From Bacteroidota bacterium (GTDB taxonomy: Bacteria; Bacteroidota; Bacteroidia; Sphingobacteriales; Sphingobacteriaceae): a DNA stretch of 64,000 bases. Every line of letters starts with the position of its first letter. The stretch's first letter is position 1. The notes below the pieces were generated by a model. It worked only from the letters and a program-made list of their open reading frames with translations, ran no database searches and was not told the origin of the DNA. The translations under genes and the position numbers were made by a program. The stretch covers positions 148,324-212,323 of the forward strand of contig JAEYZM010000004.1 of NCBI GenBank assembly GCA_023427985.1, written 5' to 3'. This document shows, one piece after another, positions 55,612-63,613 of this stretch.

Positions 55612-56604
55612 ATGAAAAACACACCGAGAATAGCCATCAACGGTTTTGGACGCATAGGCAGGGTTTCGCTGCGCATTATGCTCCAAAAAAATTTGAACAT
55701 AGTTGCGATCAACGATCTTACCGATACGGCAACCTTGGCGCATTTGCTTCGCTACGATTCAATACATCGACCTTTCCCTGGAACGATTACACATACAGAA
55801 AATTCATTAATTGTAAACGGTAAAGAAATTTTATGTTTTCAAGAAAAAGATCCCGCGAATTTACCTTGGGAAAAATTGAGGGTCGATGTAGTGGTAGAAT
55901 CGACCGGGAAGTTCACTAATAAAGAGAAAGCGCAAGCACACCTCAGTGCTGGCGCGAAGAAAGTAATCATATCGGCGCCCGCAAGCGATAAAGATACACC
56001 CACCGTAGTATTGGGTGTGAACGATTATGTGCTTGAACAAAATGCAAACATCATCTCGAATGCAAGTTGTACTACCAACAACGTGGCACCCATGGTAAAA
56101 GTGCTCGACGATTTAGGCAGTATTGAAGACGGCTACATCACCACCGTGCACTCGTATACTGGCGATCAAAATTTACACGATGCACCACATCGAGATTTAC
56201 GAAGAGCAAGAGCGGCGGCGGTATCTATGATCCCTACTAGCACTGGTGCTGCGAAAGCCATCACAAGTATCTTCCCACATTTAGAAGGCAAATTAGGAGG
56301 CGCAGGAATTCGAGTGCCAGTACCCAACGGTTCCTTAACCGACTTCACTTGTTTGCTGAAGAAAGATGTGAGTGTAGAAGAAATCAATGCCGCATTCAAA
56401 CGCGCATCGGAAAATGAGTTGAAAGGAATTTTACAATATACCGAAGACCCGATAGTATCCATTGACATTCAAGAGAATTCACATTCTTGTATCTTCGATG
56501 CACAGCTAACTTCTATTGTAGGCCGATTGGTGAAAGTGGTGGGATGGTATGATAATGAGTGGGGGTATTCGAGCAGGTTGGCGGAGCTTGTTGAGAGAGT
56601 TTGA
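55612..56604 (+). CDS. Second glyceraldehyde-3-phosphate dehydrogenase
   Basis: GAPDH paralogue of 330 residues, starting MKNTPRIAINGFGRIGR. The catalytic Cys lies in SNASCTTNNVAPM and the His in TTVHSYTGDQ. Unlike the enzyme at 9.6 kb (HAVTATQKTVDGPS), it has HSYTGDQ...DAPHRDLRRAR, the signature of GapB/Gap2-type enzymes that often run gluconeogenesis, sometimes with NADP. It lies 233 bp before pgk on the same strand, so the pair may catalyse GAP to 3-phosphoglycerate or the reverse. Cofactor preference is not resolvable from sequence alone. Confidence 0.93.
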   Translation: MKNTPRIAINGFGRIGRVSLRIMLQKNLNIVAINDLTDTATLAHLLRYDSIHRPFPGTITHTENSLIVNGKEILCFQEKDPANLPWEKLRVDVVVESTGKFTNKEKAQAHLSAGAKKVIISAPASDKDTPTVVLGVNDYVLEQNANIISNASCTTNNVAPMVKVLDDLGSIEDGYITTVHSYTGDQNLHDAPHRDLRRARAAAVSMIPTSTGAAKAITSIFPHLEGKLGGAGIRVPVPNGSLTDFTCLLKKDVSVEEINAAFKRASENELKGILQYTEDPIVSIDIQENSHSCIFDAQLTSIVGRLVKVVGWYDNEWGYSSRLAELVERV

Positions 56605-56615
56605 GGGAAAAGGCC

Positions 56616-56801
56616 GCTGGGGTTTCTCGCAGAGCCCGCAAAGGGATAATACGCAAAGGAAGCAAAGATTTATTGTAATATATATTTAATCTCTGCATAC
56701 TTTGAGAAATAAAAACTCTGCGAACTTTGCGAGAAACCTTTGCGTGCTTTGCGAGAAACATTGCGGGCTTTGCGAGAAACATTGCGGGCTTTGCGAGAAA
56801 T
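56616..56801. repeat. TTTGCGAGAAA repeat cluster between gap and pgk
   Basis: Three to four tandem units of about 21 bp, of the type TTGCGGGCTTTGCGAGAAAC, lie at 56716-56801. An inverted copy is at about 56622-56645 (TTTCTCGCAGAGCCCGCAAA), so a large hairpin can form. Similar elements are dispersed in many Bacteroidota genomes (general knowledge). A TTG inside the last unit lies 20 nt before TACCTTAG, so the repeat may supply the -33 element for pgk. Confidence 0.75.
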
Positions 56802-56837
56802 TAATACCTTAGCACCCAAAATTAATCCCTCCAAAAA

Positions 56838-58028
56838 ATGAAGACTATAGATTCTATTAACTTCTCAGGCCGTAGAGCGCTGATTCGTGTCGATTTTAAC
56901 GTGCCTTTAAATAGTGCTTTTGAAATTACCGACGATACTAGGATGCAAGCTGCGGTTCCTACGATTAAAAAGATTTTGAACGATGGTGGATCGGTAGTGT
57001 TGATGTCGCATTTGGGCAGACCGAAAGAAGGGCCTATAGAAAAATATTCGTTGAAACATTTGGTGAATCATTTGGCCAGCATTACATCGGCACCAGTACA
57101 TTTTGCAGATGATTGCATTTCTGATGATGCGTTTGAGAAATCGGCAAGCTTGAAAGCGGGTGAAATTTTACTCTTAGAAAATTTGAGATTTTATAAAGAG
57201 GAAGAGAAGGGCGATGTTGCTTTTGCAGAGAAGTTGAGTAAGCATGGCGATGTGTATGTGAACGATGCTTTCGGCACGGCGCATAGGGCGCATGCTTCTA
57301 CAACAATTGCTGCGCAGTTTTTTGCCGATGCGAAAGTGTTTGGATATGTAATGGCGAATGAATTGAAGAATGCTGAGAAAGTAATGAATAATGCAGAGCG
57401 TCCTTTCACGGCGATCATGGGTGGTGCTAAAGTGTCGGATAAAATTTTATTGATAGAAAAATTATTAGAGAAAGTAAATGCGATCATCATTGGTGGTGGT
57501 ATGGCATATACATTTGCGAAAGCGATGGGCGGAAAAATTGGTTCATCACTTTGCGAAGACGATAAATTGGATTTGGCTTTAAGCTTAATTGAAAAAGCAA
57601 AAGCAAAGGGTGTACAATTGGCATTGCCTGTAGATTCTATCGTTGCCGATGCATTTAATAACGATGCAAACATCGGCAAGGCATCAAACGATGCAATCGC
57701 GGATGGTTGGATGGGTCTTGACATCGGTGAAAAAAGTATTGCAACATTCAAAGAAATAATTGCGAATTCAAAAACGATTTTATGGAACGGACCGATGGGT
57801 GTTTTTGAAATGAGCAATTTCGAAAATGGTACGAAGTCCATAGCATTGGCAGTTGTTGAAGCAACTAAAAATGGTGCCTTCTCATTAATCGGCGGTGGCG
57901 ATTCTGCTGCTGCTGTTGCGAAATTTAATTTGAGTGACGAGGTGTCGTATGTATCGACTGGTGGTGGTGCATTGTTGGAATATATGGAAGGGAAAGTGTT
58001 GCCAGGTGTTGCGGCAATAGAGAAGTAG
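56838..58028 (+). CDS. pgk: Phosphoglycerate kinase
   Basis: Glycolytic/gluconeogenic enzyme of 396 residues converting 1,3-bisphosphoglycerate + ADP to 3-phosphoglycerate + ATP. Motifs: RVDFNVPLN, SHLGRPKEGP, NLRFYKEEEKGD, NDAFGTAHRAHAST, GGAKVSDKILLIEKLL, and the nucleotide site LIGGGDSAAAVAKF. All expected regions are present, with normal length. It is downstream of a GapB-like GAPDH and separated from it by repeats. An AATTAAGTTATTA inverted repeat follows. Confidence 0.97.
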   Translation: MKTIDSINFSGRRALIRVDFNVPLNSAFEITDDTRMQAAVPTIKKILNDGGSVVLMSHLGRPKEGPIEKYSLKHLVNHLASITSAPVHFADDCISDDAFEKSASLKAGEILLLENLRFYKEEEKGDVAFAEKLSKHGDVYVNDAFGTAHRAHASTTIAAQFFADAKVFGYVMANELKNAEKVMNNAERPFTAIMGGAKVSDKILLIEKLLEKVNAIIIGGGMAYTFAKAMGGKIGSSLCEDDKLDLALSLIEKAKAKGVQLALPVDSIVADAFNNDANIGKASNDAIADGWMGLDIGEKSIATFKEIIANSKTILWNGPMGVFEMSNFENGTKSIALAVVEATKNGAFSLIGGGDSAAAVAKFNLSDEVSYVSTGGGALLEYMEGKVLPGVAAIEK

Positions 58029-58046
58029 TTATTAGAAAATAGGAAT

Positions 58047-58078
58047 TAAGTTATTAGGGGACGCGCCTTAATAACTTA
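58047..58078. repeat. AATTAAGTTATTA hairpin between convergent genes
   Basis: 13-bp stem TAAGTTATTAGGG / CCTTAATAACTTA (one G-T pair) with a GACGCG loop, flanked by more TTAATTACTTAATAA-type units to about 58118. It is related to the element at 11776-11930 and likewise sits between two convergent genes. Confidence 0.8.
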
Positions 58079-58123
58079 GTTTCTTAATTACTTAATAACA
58101 TATTTCTTAATTCTAAGTTTCTG

Positions 58124-58876
58124 CTACAGTGGGATTCTAACTACCGCAAGACATCCACTTTCTTCCTGCGAATCGATACTGAGTTGACCGTTGATAAATT
58201 GCACCCTCGACTTAAGATTATTAATACCTAATCCTTTCGAACTATTTAACTTTTCCTGATCTATACCGATTCCATCGTCTTCGACACTTAAAATCAATTC
58301 GTTTTTATTGCTAATAATTTGTACGGTAATATTTTTCGCGTTGGAATGTTTGATGGAATTGTTCACTAACTCTTGCATTACTCGATAAATCATTAATTCC
58401 GTATTTATTTTTTTAGGCCGATGTTCTTCTCCGAGGATAATGAGTTCGAATTTGGGTTCAGACATTTGCATCAGTGGAGCGCAGAATTGTTTAGTGGCCG
58501 TATAAATCCCTTCGTTCAACAATACCTGTGGCATCATTTGATGCGATATGCTTCGCACCTCATTGCATGAATCGCTAAGCATCGTGTATACGAGTTTGGA
58601 TTTCTCCACATCGGCAATCGTAGGCATTAATGATTCGAAATAAAGTTTGATAGCAGAGAGCGAAGCACCTAAACTGTCGTGTAAATCTTTGGCAATTCTA
58701 TTGCGTTCGGTTTCTTCGGCATCGATAATCGATTGAAACATCTGCTTTTGTTTGTCGCGGATCTTACGCTGATACAACAAAACGATTGCAATAATAAATG
58801 TAATTAATGCGATTAAAAGAATTACTGTAATGAGTACACCAACTACAATTTGAGTGTCGAGGTTTTTCGATTGCAT
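58124..58876 (-). CDS. NarL-type sensor histidine kinase
   Basis: Protein of 250 residues with one N-terminal transmembrane helix (about 10-35) and a HisKA_3 dimerisation domain with the phospho-His in AKDLHDSLGASLSAIK. The HATPase domain shows LVNNSIKHSNAKN, EDDGIGID and KGLGINNLKSRV. Its start codon lies inside the preceding 7TM gene (34-nt overlap), so the two likely form a split sensor. The cognate regulator is the divergent LuxR-type gene at 59.9 kb. Confidence 0.93.
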   Translation of the reverse strand: MQSKNLDTQIVVGVLITVILLIALITFIIAIVLLYQRKIRDKQKQMFQSIIDAEETERNRIAKDLHDSLGASLSAIKLYFESLMPTIADVEKSKLVYTMLSDSCNEVRSISHQMMPQVLLNEGIYTATKQFCAPLMQMSEPKFELIILGEEHRPKKINTELMIYRVMQELVNNSIKHSNAKNITVQIISNKNELILSVEDDGIGIDQEKLNSSKGLGINNLKSRVQFINGQLSIDSQEESGCLAVVRIPL

Positions 58877-59520
58877 ATAAATGAATAAGCGAATAACATA
58901 TAAAAGAAAACGTTAACTCCGATAAAAAATGTAATTCGGAAGTATCTAGCTTTTGGATACTGCAACCAGAATTGCATATCGTGTAATAGTATTCCATGAA
59001 TGATTGCACCACCTGCAAAAAAGATGTAAGAGCCAATAGCTAAAATCACAGATGGATCTTTCATCAAATTTTCATTCGAATATTTTGCCTTTTGATAAAT
59101 GAAAATTAGATTATAGATACTAAGCAATCCGAATGTAGTTGAGGAGAGTATGGGTTTCATGGCATACAATTCCATGCTTGCAATCAAGTACAACCAAATA
59201 ACCGAATAAATATAAAAAGTATAGACAAGTAATTTTTTAAACCGTTCACTATCTGAAGCTTTTAATAAGAATAAGATATGAATACTTAGATGTACATAGT
59301 CATAAAAACGGTTCATGAAATGTGTGTTTTGTAAGGTATGCATTAATATACCCGTCAAATTCATCCAAGCAACCATCAGTACAATATAAACCAACATGAT
59401 ATCTTGCACTGGACTCAACTTTTTATACCTGATGAATGCAAGCAATAATGTAAGATAAAGAAATACATACGCACAAATATTAAGTACTTCTTTCCAAGGA
59501 AAGGATGGTTCGTATACCAT
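58843..59520 (-). CDS. Seven-helix membrane protein, probable sensor module
   Basis: Protein of 225 residues with seven hydrophobic helices (for example ICAYVFLYLTLLLAFI, VILAIGSYIFFAGGAIIHGI and ITFFIGVNVFFYMLFAYSFI). It resembles the 7TM sensor regions seen fused to kinases in this phylum, but here it is a separate protein. It overlaps the kinase gene by 34 nt and follows a 102-residue gene by 5 nt. The ligand is unknown. Confidence 0.8.
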   Translation of the reverse strand: MVYEPSFPWKEVLNICAYVFLYLTLLLAFIRYKKLSPVQDIMLVYIVLMVAWMNLTGILMHTLQNTHFMNRFYDYVHLSIHILFLLKASDSERFKKLLVYTFYIYSVIWLYLIASMELYAMKPILSSTTFGLLSIYNLIFIYQKAKYSNENLMKDPSVILAIGSYIFFAGGAIIHGILLHDMQFWLQYPKARYFRITFFIGVNVFFYMLFAYSFICNRKTSTLKL

Positions 59521-59525
59521 TTAAA

Positions 59526-59834
59526 TTATGAATTTAAATCATTGGGTTCGATGTTTAATCCAGGTCCGCCTTGCCAAACATTTTTTATACAATTCAGATC
59601 GTCTTGTATTTGATATTCATTGGAACTTGGTTCTGTTGCACCTACAACAATTAGATGAAAATTATTATCAAAAAACCCATGATAGACATTCAATCCGATG
59701 ATTGATGGGTCGTCTAAAATTTGTTGCAATTGATCTCGGCTGATGTAACTAGAGTACTGTGAATTAGGGAATTCTGCTCTGAAATTATCCAGCATATCTT
59801 TTGCTCTAGATAGTTCTATTTCGTGGTTTAGCAT
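59526..59834 (-). CDS. Small hypothetical protein
   Basis: Protein of 102 residues without a signal peptide or membrane segment. It has an N-terminal helical part and a small domain with NNFHLIVVGATEPSSNEYQ; it ends GGPGLNIEPND. The family is not recognised. It is the first gene of the operon with the 7TM protein and kinase, divergent from the response regulator with a 62-bp shared promoter region. It may be a cytosolic accessory of this two-component system. Confidence 0.7.
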   Translation of the reverse strand: MLNHEIELSRAKDMLDNFRAEFPNSQYSSYISRDQLQQILDDPSIIGLNVYHGFFDNNFHLIVVGATEPSSNEYQIQDDLNCIKNVWQGGPGLNIEPNDLNS

Positions 59835-59896
59835 TGCTTAAAATTTAGTTTCCTAAAGATATAGAATATTCTTAATTTAAACCCAGAATTATAGAG

Positions 59897-60529
59897 ATGC
59901 CAATTAATATTTTAATAGCCGACGATCACCAGTTAATGATAGATGGTATAGTTTCAACATTGATTCCGAATCATGAATTTGTAATAGTAGGAAGAGTGAA
60001 CAATGGACTTGAAGCTGTAGAGTTTTGTGAAAAATATCAGGTTGATTTAATTCTGATGGATGTATCCATGCCTAAGTTGAATGGCGATGAGGCATCGATA
60101 AAAATATTAGAACGTAAACCGCATATAAAAATAATAGCCATCACCATGCACGACGATATCGTAAATTTAAATCGCATGAAGAACGCTGGTGTGAAAGGTT
60201 ACATTTTAAAATCGGCCAAGCGCGAAGAGTTGTTATTTGCTATTCAGAAAGTAATGTTGGGTGAAGAGTACTACAGTTCAGAGATTAAATTGCATACACC
60301 ACAACATGAGAATCATTTTGCTATCGACAATCAAAACGATTTATTAACGCATAGAGAAATTGAAATTATTCGACTGTTAACACAAGGCAAGACATCGACA
60401 GAAATTGCAGAGGGTTTAAATATTTCGGCTAGGACGGTTGATACCCATAAGCAAAATGTGATGCATAAATTAAATTTGAAAAACAAAACAGAGCTTTTGC
60501 GTTATGCATTTTTGAATGGGTTGATTTAA
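59897..60529 (+). CDS. LuxR/NarL-family response regulator
   Basis: Response regulator of 210 residues. The receiver (1-120) has the acceptor Asp in LILMDVSMPKLNG (about 55) and Lys in GYILKSAKREEL. A LuxR-type helix-turn-helix follows (about 147-205, LLTHREIEIIRLLTQGKTSTEIAEGLNISARTVDTHK). It is divergent from the 102-residue/7TM/kinase operon and is its likely partner. Its stop codon overlaps the stop of the convergent S4-protein gene. Confidence 0.95.
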   Translation: MPINILIADDHQLMIDGIVSTLIPNHEFVIVGRVNNGLEAVEFCEKYQVDLILMDVSMPKLNGDEASIKILERKPHIKIIAITMHDDIVNLNRMKNAGVKGYILKSAKREELLFAIQKVMLGEEYYSSEIKLHTPQHENHFAIDNQNDLLTHREIEIIRLLTQGKTSTEIAEGLNISARTVDTHKQNVMHKLNLKNKTELLRYAFLNGLI

Positions 60530-60927
60530 TCGTCTTCTTCCCAACTGCTTTGAACATCGTCGATTTCTCTTCGCTCTTTTTTCGTGGGCCTACCAGTACC
60601 TCTTTCTCTTTTAAACACAGGCACTGTGAACACCGAATGCAATTTTGGTGTATCGTTTACTGGGCTTAAATCTTGGTAACATGTAGCGGCCTTGGTAGCA
60701 TCGACCCGTTTCTCAATAATTTGGAGCACCTTGATGATTTTCTTTTGCTGATCTTTTTGGATGTGATAAGTCTCCCCTATTTTAACTACTTGAGATGGCT
60801 TAACACTCGTTTGTTCCAGCTTCACTTTTCCTGCCTTACAAGCATCGGTAGCTAAGCTTCTGGTTTTGAAGATTCTGATTGCCCACAAATATTTATCTAT
60901 TCTGATTTTTTCTGAATCGGCCGACAT
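60526..60927 (-). CDS. S4 domain RNA-binding protein (Hsp15/HslR-like)
   Basis: Protein of 133 residues with an N-terminal S4 RNA-binding domain (IRIDKYLWAIRIFKTRSLATDACKAGKVKLEQ) and a basic/acidic C-terminal tail (RERGTGRPTKKERREIDD), as in Hsp15. Hsp15 rescues stalled 50S subunits carrying peptidyl-tRNA. It is convergent with the response regulator with a 4-nt overlap of stops, and divergent from dapD. Confidence 0.93.
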   Translation of the reverse strand: MSADSEKIRIDKYLWAIRIFKTRSLATDACKAGKVKLEQTSVKPSQVVKIGETYHIQKDQQKKIIKVLQIIEKRVDATKAATCYQDLSPVNDTPKLHSVFTVPVFKRERGTGRPTKKERREIDDVQSSWEEDD

Positions 60928-60997
60928 ACTTAGAATTTTTACCTAATAATGTTTAATCTTTGAGGATTGTTTCGTAATATCGTTCAAAATTACGCAT

Positions 60998-61816
60998 ATG
61001 ATTACGCAATATAAAGAATTGATAGAGAAAGCTTGGGAAGACAGAGCGATGTTGAGCTATCCCGATGTAATTCAAGCCATTGAATTTATTATTGAAGAAT
61101 TGGATAATGGTAGGATTCGTGTGGCGGAGCCAGTGATGAATCGTTGGCATGTGAACGAGTGGGTGAAGAAGGCGGTGATTTTATATTTTCCGATTTCGAA
61201 AATGGAAGAAATGAAAGTGGGGCCATTTGTGTTTCACGACAAAATGAAATTAAAGCAAGATTATAAAAAGGCGGGGGTGCGTGTGGTGCCGCATGGTGTT
61301 GCGCGTTATGGTGCATACTTGGCAAGTGGTGTGATTATGATGCCATCGTATGTAAACATTGGGGCTTATGTCGATGAGGGCACGATGGTTGACACATGGG
61401 CAACTGTTGGTTCTTGCGCACAGATTGGGAAAAATGTTCATTTGAGTGGTGGGGTTGGAATTGGTGGGGTCTTGGAACCCGTGCAAGCATCGCCAGTAAT
61501 TATTGAAGATGGTTGTTTCGTTGGTTCGCGTTGTATAGTGGTAGAAGGAGTTCGTGTAGAGAAAGAAGCGGTGTTGGGAGCCAATGTAGTGCTAACTGGT
61601 TCTACAAAAATTATTGATGTTACGGGCGATGAACCGGTTGAACATAAAGGTGTGGTACCAGCGAGATCGGTGGTGATACCGGGATCGTACACGAAGAAAT
61701 TTGCCGCGGGCGAATATCAAGTTCCTTGTGCATTGATTATAGGCAAGAGAAAAGAGTCGACCGATTTAAAGACATCCTTGAACGATACGTTGAGGGAGTA
61801 TAATGTGGCGGTGTAG
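60998..61816 (+). CDS. dapD: 2,3,4,5-tetrahydropyridine-2,6-dicarboxylate N-succinyltransferase
   Basis: Lysine/diaminopimelate pathway enzyme of 272 residues that succinylates tetrahydrodipicolinate using succinyl-CoA. A helical N-terminal domain (about 1-95) is followed by a left-handed beta-helix of hexapeptide repeats (VNIGAYVDEGTMVDTWATVGSCAQIGKNVHLSG; VLEPVQASPVIIEDGCFVGSRC). The family length and motifs are complete. It stands alone before a repeat-rich spacer. Confidence 0.97.
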   Translation: MITQYKELIEKAWEDRAMLSYPDVIQAIEFIIEELDNGRIRVAEPVMNRWHVNEWVKKAVILYFPISKMEEMKVGPFVFHDKMKLKQDYKKAGVRVVPHGVARYGAYLASGVIMMPSYVNIGAYVDEGTMVDTWATVGSCAQIGKNVHLSGGVGIGGVLEPVQASPVIIEDGCFVGSRCIVVEGVRVEKEAVLGANVVLTGSTKIIDVTGDEPVEHKGVVPARSVVIPGSYTKKFAAGEYQVPCALIIGKRKESTDLKTSLNDTLREYNVAV

Positions 61817-61828
61817 TTCGTATGCTCT

Positions 61829-61875
61829 CCCGATAGCTATCGGGAGGTTCGTAGGTTCTCCCGATGGCTATCGGG
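61829..61875. repeat. Two copies of the CCCGATAGCTATCGGG palindrome
   Basis: A perfect copy at 61829-61844 and a one-base variant (CCCGATGGCTATCGGG) at 61860-61875, separated by AGGTTCGTAGGTTCT. The flanks are the reverse complement of those at 67-129, so this is the same composite element inverted, between dapD and the glycosyltransferase gene. Confidence 0.85.
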
Positions 61876-61910
61876 ATGCTGGTGGGTGCTAATTTTAAAA
61901 GAAGATATTA

Positions 61911-63047
61911 ATGAAGATTGGATTTGATGCCAAGAGAGCTTTTTCGAATTTTACTGGTTTAGGGAATTATAGCAGAAGTACTTTAAAAAACTTAACTGAA
62001 TATTTTCCTGAACATGAGTATTTCTTATACAATCCGAGGGTTCCAGATGAGCATCAAATTCAATTTTTAGATTTGCCGCATCACGCGAAAGTTCATATAA
62101 AAATTCCACAAACATTTTTCTTCGAAGTGTTCTCATCGGCATGGAGAAGATATGGCATTAGTTCCGATATTGTTCGTGATGACATCGATCTGTATCATGG
62201 TTTGAGTCATGAAATTCCTGCGAACATTCACAAGACGGGGATTAAAAGTGTGGTGACGATTCACGATTTGATTTTCAAAGTTTTTCCAGAGTATTATAAA
62301 ATAGCGGATCGGAAAATTTATGATCAGAAGTTTCGACATGCTTGTGAAACGGCGGATGGGATTATAGCAATTTCAGAATGTACGAGGCAAGATGTGATTC
62401 GATATTACAACATTGACCCGAAAAAAATACGAGTGATTTATCAGGGTTGTTCGGAAATTTTTGAGCGTGTTGTTGGTGATAAAGAGAAGTCGGCATTGCG
62501 AGAGAAGTATGCGCTACCTAGTCAGTATTTACTGAGTGTTGGGAGCATTGAGCGCAGGAAAAATGCCTTACTGATTTTGCAAGCTTTAAAAGAGTTGCCG
62601 AGTGATTTGCATGTGGTGTTGGTGGGAAAGGAAACCGAGTATTGCAAAGAGTTGCGTGCTTATATTTCTGAAAATTCATTGCAAGGTCGAGTGCATTTTT
62701 TGCATCGAGTAAGCTTTGAAGATTTGCCTGGTATTTATCAGCTTTCGAAAGTTTTTGTATACCCATCGAGGTATGAAGGTTTTGGTATACCTATTTTGGA
62801 GGCCTTGCATTCGGGTGTTCCTGTTGTTGCGGCGAAAGGCTCTTGTTTAGAAGAAGCGGGAGGTGCTCGGAGTGTATACATCGACCCAGATAATTTTGCT
62901 GAATTGAAAAATGCGTTGTTGGAGATTTTGAATAAAGAGGATGTATCGGATGTGATTGCGGCGAATAAAAAACATGCAGAAGAATTTAATGCGAGGAAAA
63001 TTGCGCAGGAGATTATGGACTATTATCAGGAAATACTTGAACAATGA
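61911..63047 (+). CDS. GT4-family glycosyltransferase
   Basis: Retaining glycosyltransferase of 378 residues with a GT-B fold. The N-domain starts MKIGFDAKRAFSNFTGLGNYSR. The C-domain holds YLLSVGSIERRKN and the donor-binding motif SRYEGFGIPILEAL. It probably adds a hexose to a surface polysaccharide or glycolipid. It overlaps the next gene by ATGA. There are no other polysaccharide genes nearby. Confidence 0.93.
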   Translation: MKIGFDAKRAFSNFTGLGNYSRSTLKNLTEYFPEHEYFLYNPRVPDEHQIQFLDLPHHAKVHIKIPQTFFFEVFSSAWRRYGISSDIVRDDIDLYHGLSHEIPANIHKTGIKSVVTIHDLIFKVFPEYYKIADRKIYDQKFRHACETADGIIAISECTRQDVIRYYNIDPKKIRVIYQGCSEIFERVVGDKEKSALREKYALPSQYLLSVGSIERRKNALLILQALKELPSDLHVVLVGKETEYCKELRAYISENSLQGRVHFLHRVSFEDLPGIYQLSKVFVYPSRYEGFGIPILEALHSGVPVVAAKGSCLEEAGGARSVYIDPDNFAELKNALLEILNKEDVSDVIAANKKHAEEFNARKIAQEIMDYYQEILEQ

Positions 63048-63529
63048 AAGAAGTTTTAGAGGAGTTAAAATCAAATAAATTTGTTGGCATTGAATGTCCG
63101 GAAGGCTTGTATTTATTAGTGGATGCGAAGGACGAAGTTTTGGCGGAGAGATTCGTAGCTGGCGTATTTGAAGATGCGAGTAGAGAGGTGTTGATTGCCG
63201 ACATCAATTCCATTGAGCAATATTTTTCTGAATTAAATCCTTTGATTTACGATTTGGTTGAATTTTCCGAAAAGCCGATGTTATTGATTTTGCCTCATTC
63301 GAAAAACATCGCTGCGGCTTGGCAAAATGCAGAACAGCGTATTGGCATTCGAGAGGAAAAAAGTAGCGAATTACACAAACTTATATTTCAATTTAGAAGA
63401 GCAGTAGTAAAAGTCAAAGTAGCTTCTAAAATTGAGACTGTAAAATTTTTCAAATTCAACTGGACAGCACCCGAAATTGCAATCATCGCCCTCGACCCAA
63501 GCGGAAAAATTTCTATCCTTCAAAAATAA
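63044..63529 (+). CDS. Degenerate TsaC/Sua5 (YrdC)-like protein
   Basis: Protein of 161 residues that follows the YrdC-domain layout from end to end. VLEELKSNKFVGIECPEG takes the place of the usual ALEVLKNGGIILYPTDT. YDLVEFSEKPMLLILPHSKNIA matches WDLIDLAxKPLTIIYPxAKNLA, RIGIRE matches SIGIRV, and PSGKISILQK matches the family C-terminus. The catalytic motifs (YPTDT, the K-x-R pair, STSAN) are all replaced, so threonylcarbamoyl-AMP synthesis is unlikely. It may be a structural or regulatory paralogue. It overlaps the glycosyltransferase gene by 4 nt. The assignment rests on my reading of the pattern. Confidence 0.55.
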   Translation: MKEVLEELKSNKFVGIECPEGLYLLVDAKDEVLAERFVAGVFEDASREVLIADINSIEQYFSELNPLIYDLVEFSEKPMLLILPHSKNIAAAWQNAEQRIGIREEKSSELHKLIFQFRRAVVKVKVASKIETVKFFKFNWTAPEIAIIALDPSGKISILQK

Positions 63530-63550
63530 TTCAGAAAATTTGCCTCCCCC

Positions 63551-63602
<52 letters not shown>

Positions 63603-63613
63603 CAAGGACTGGC

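Noticed and set aside
56716..56801. CRISPR array
   Set aside because: Units are contiguous ~21-bp tandem repeats without spacers, and there are no cas genes.
57191..57841. 216-codon ORF antisense to pgk
   Set aside because: It is a shadow of pgk codon bias, with no start context and no recognisable domain; pgk on the other strand is complete.
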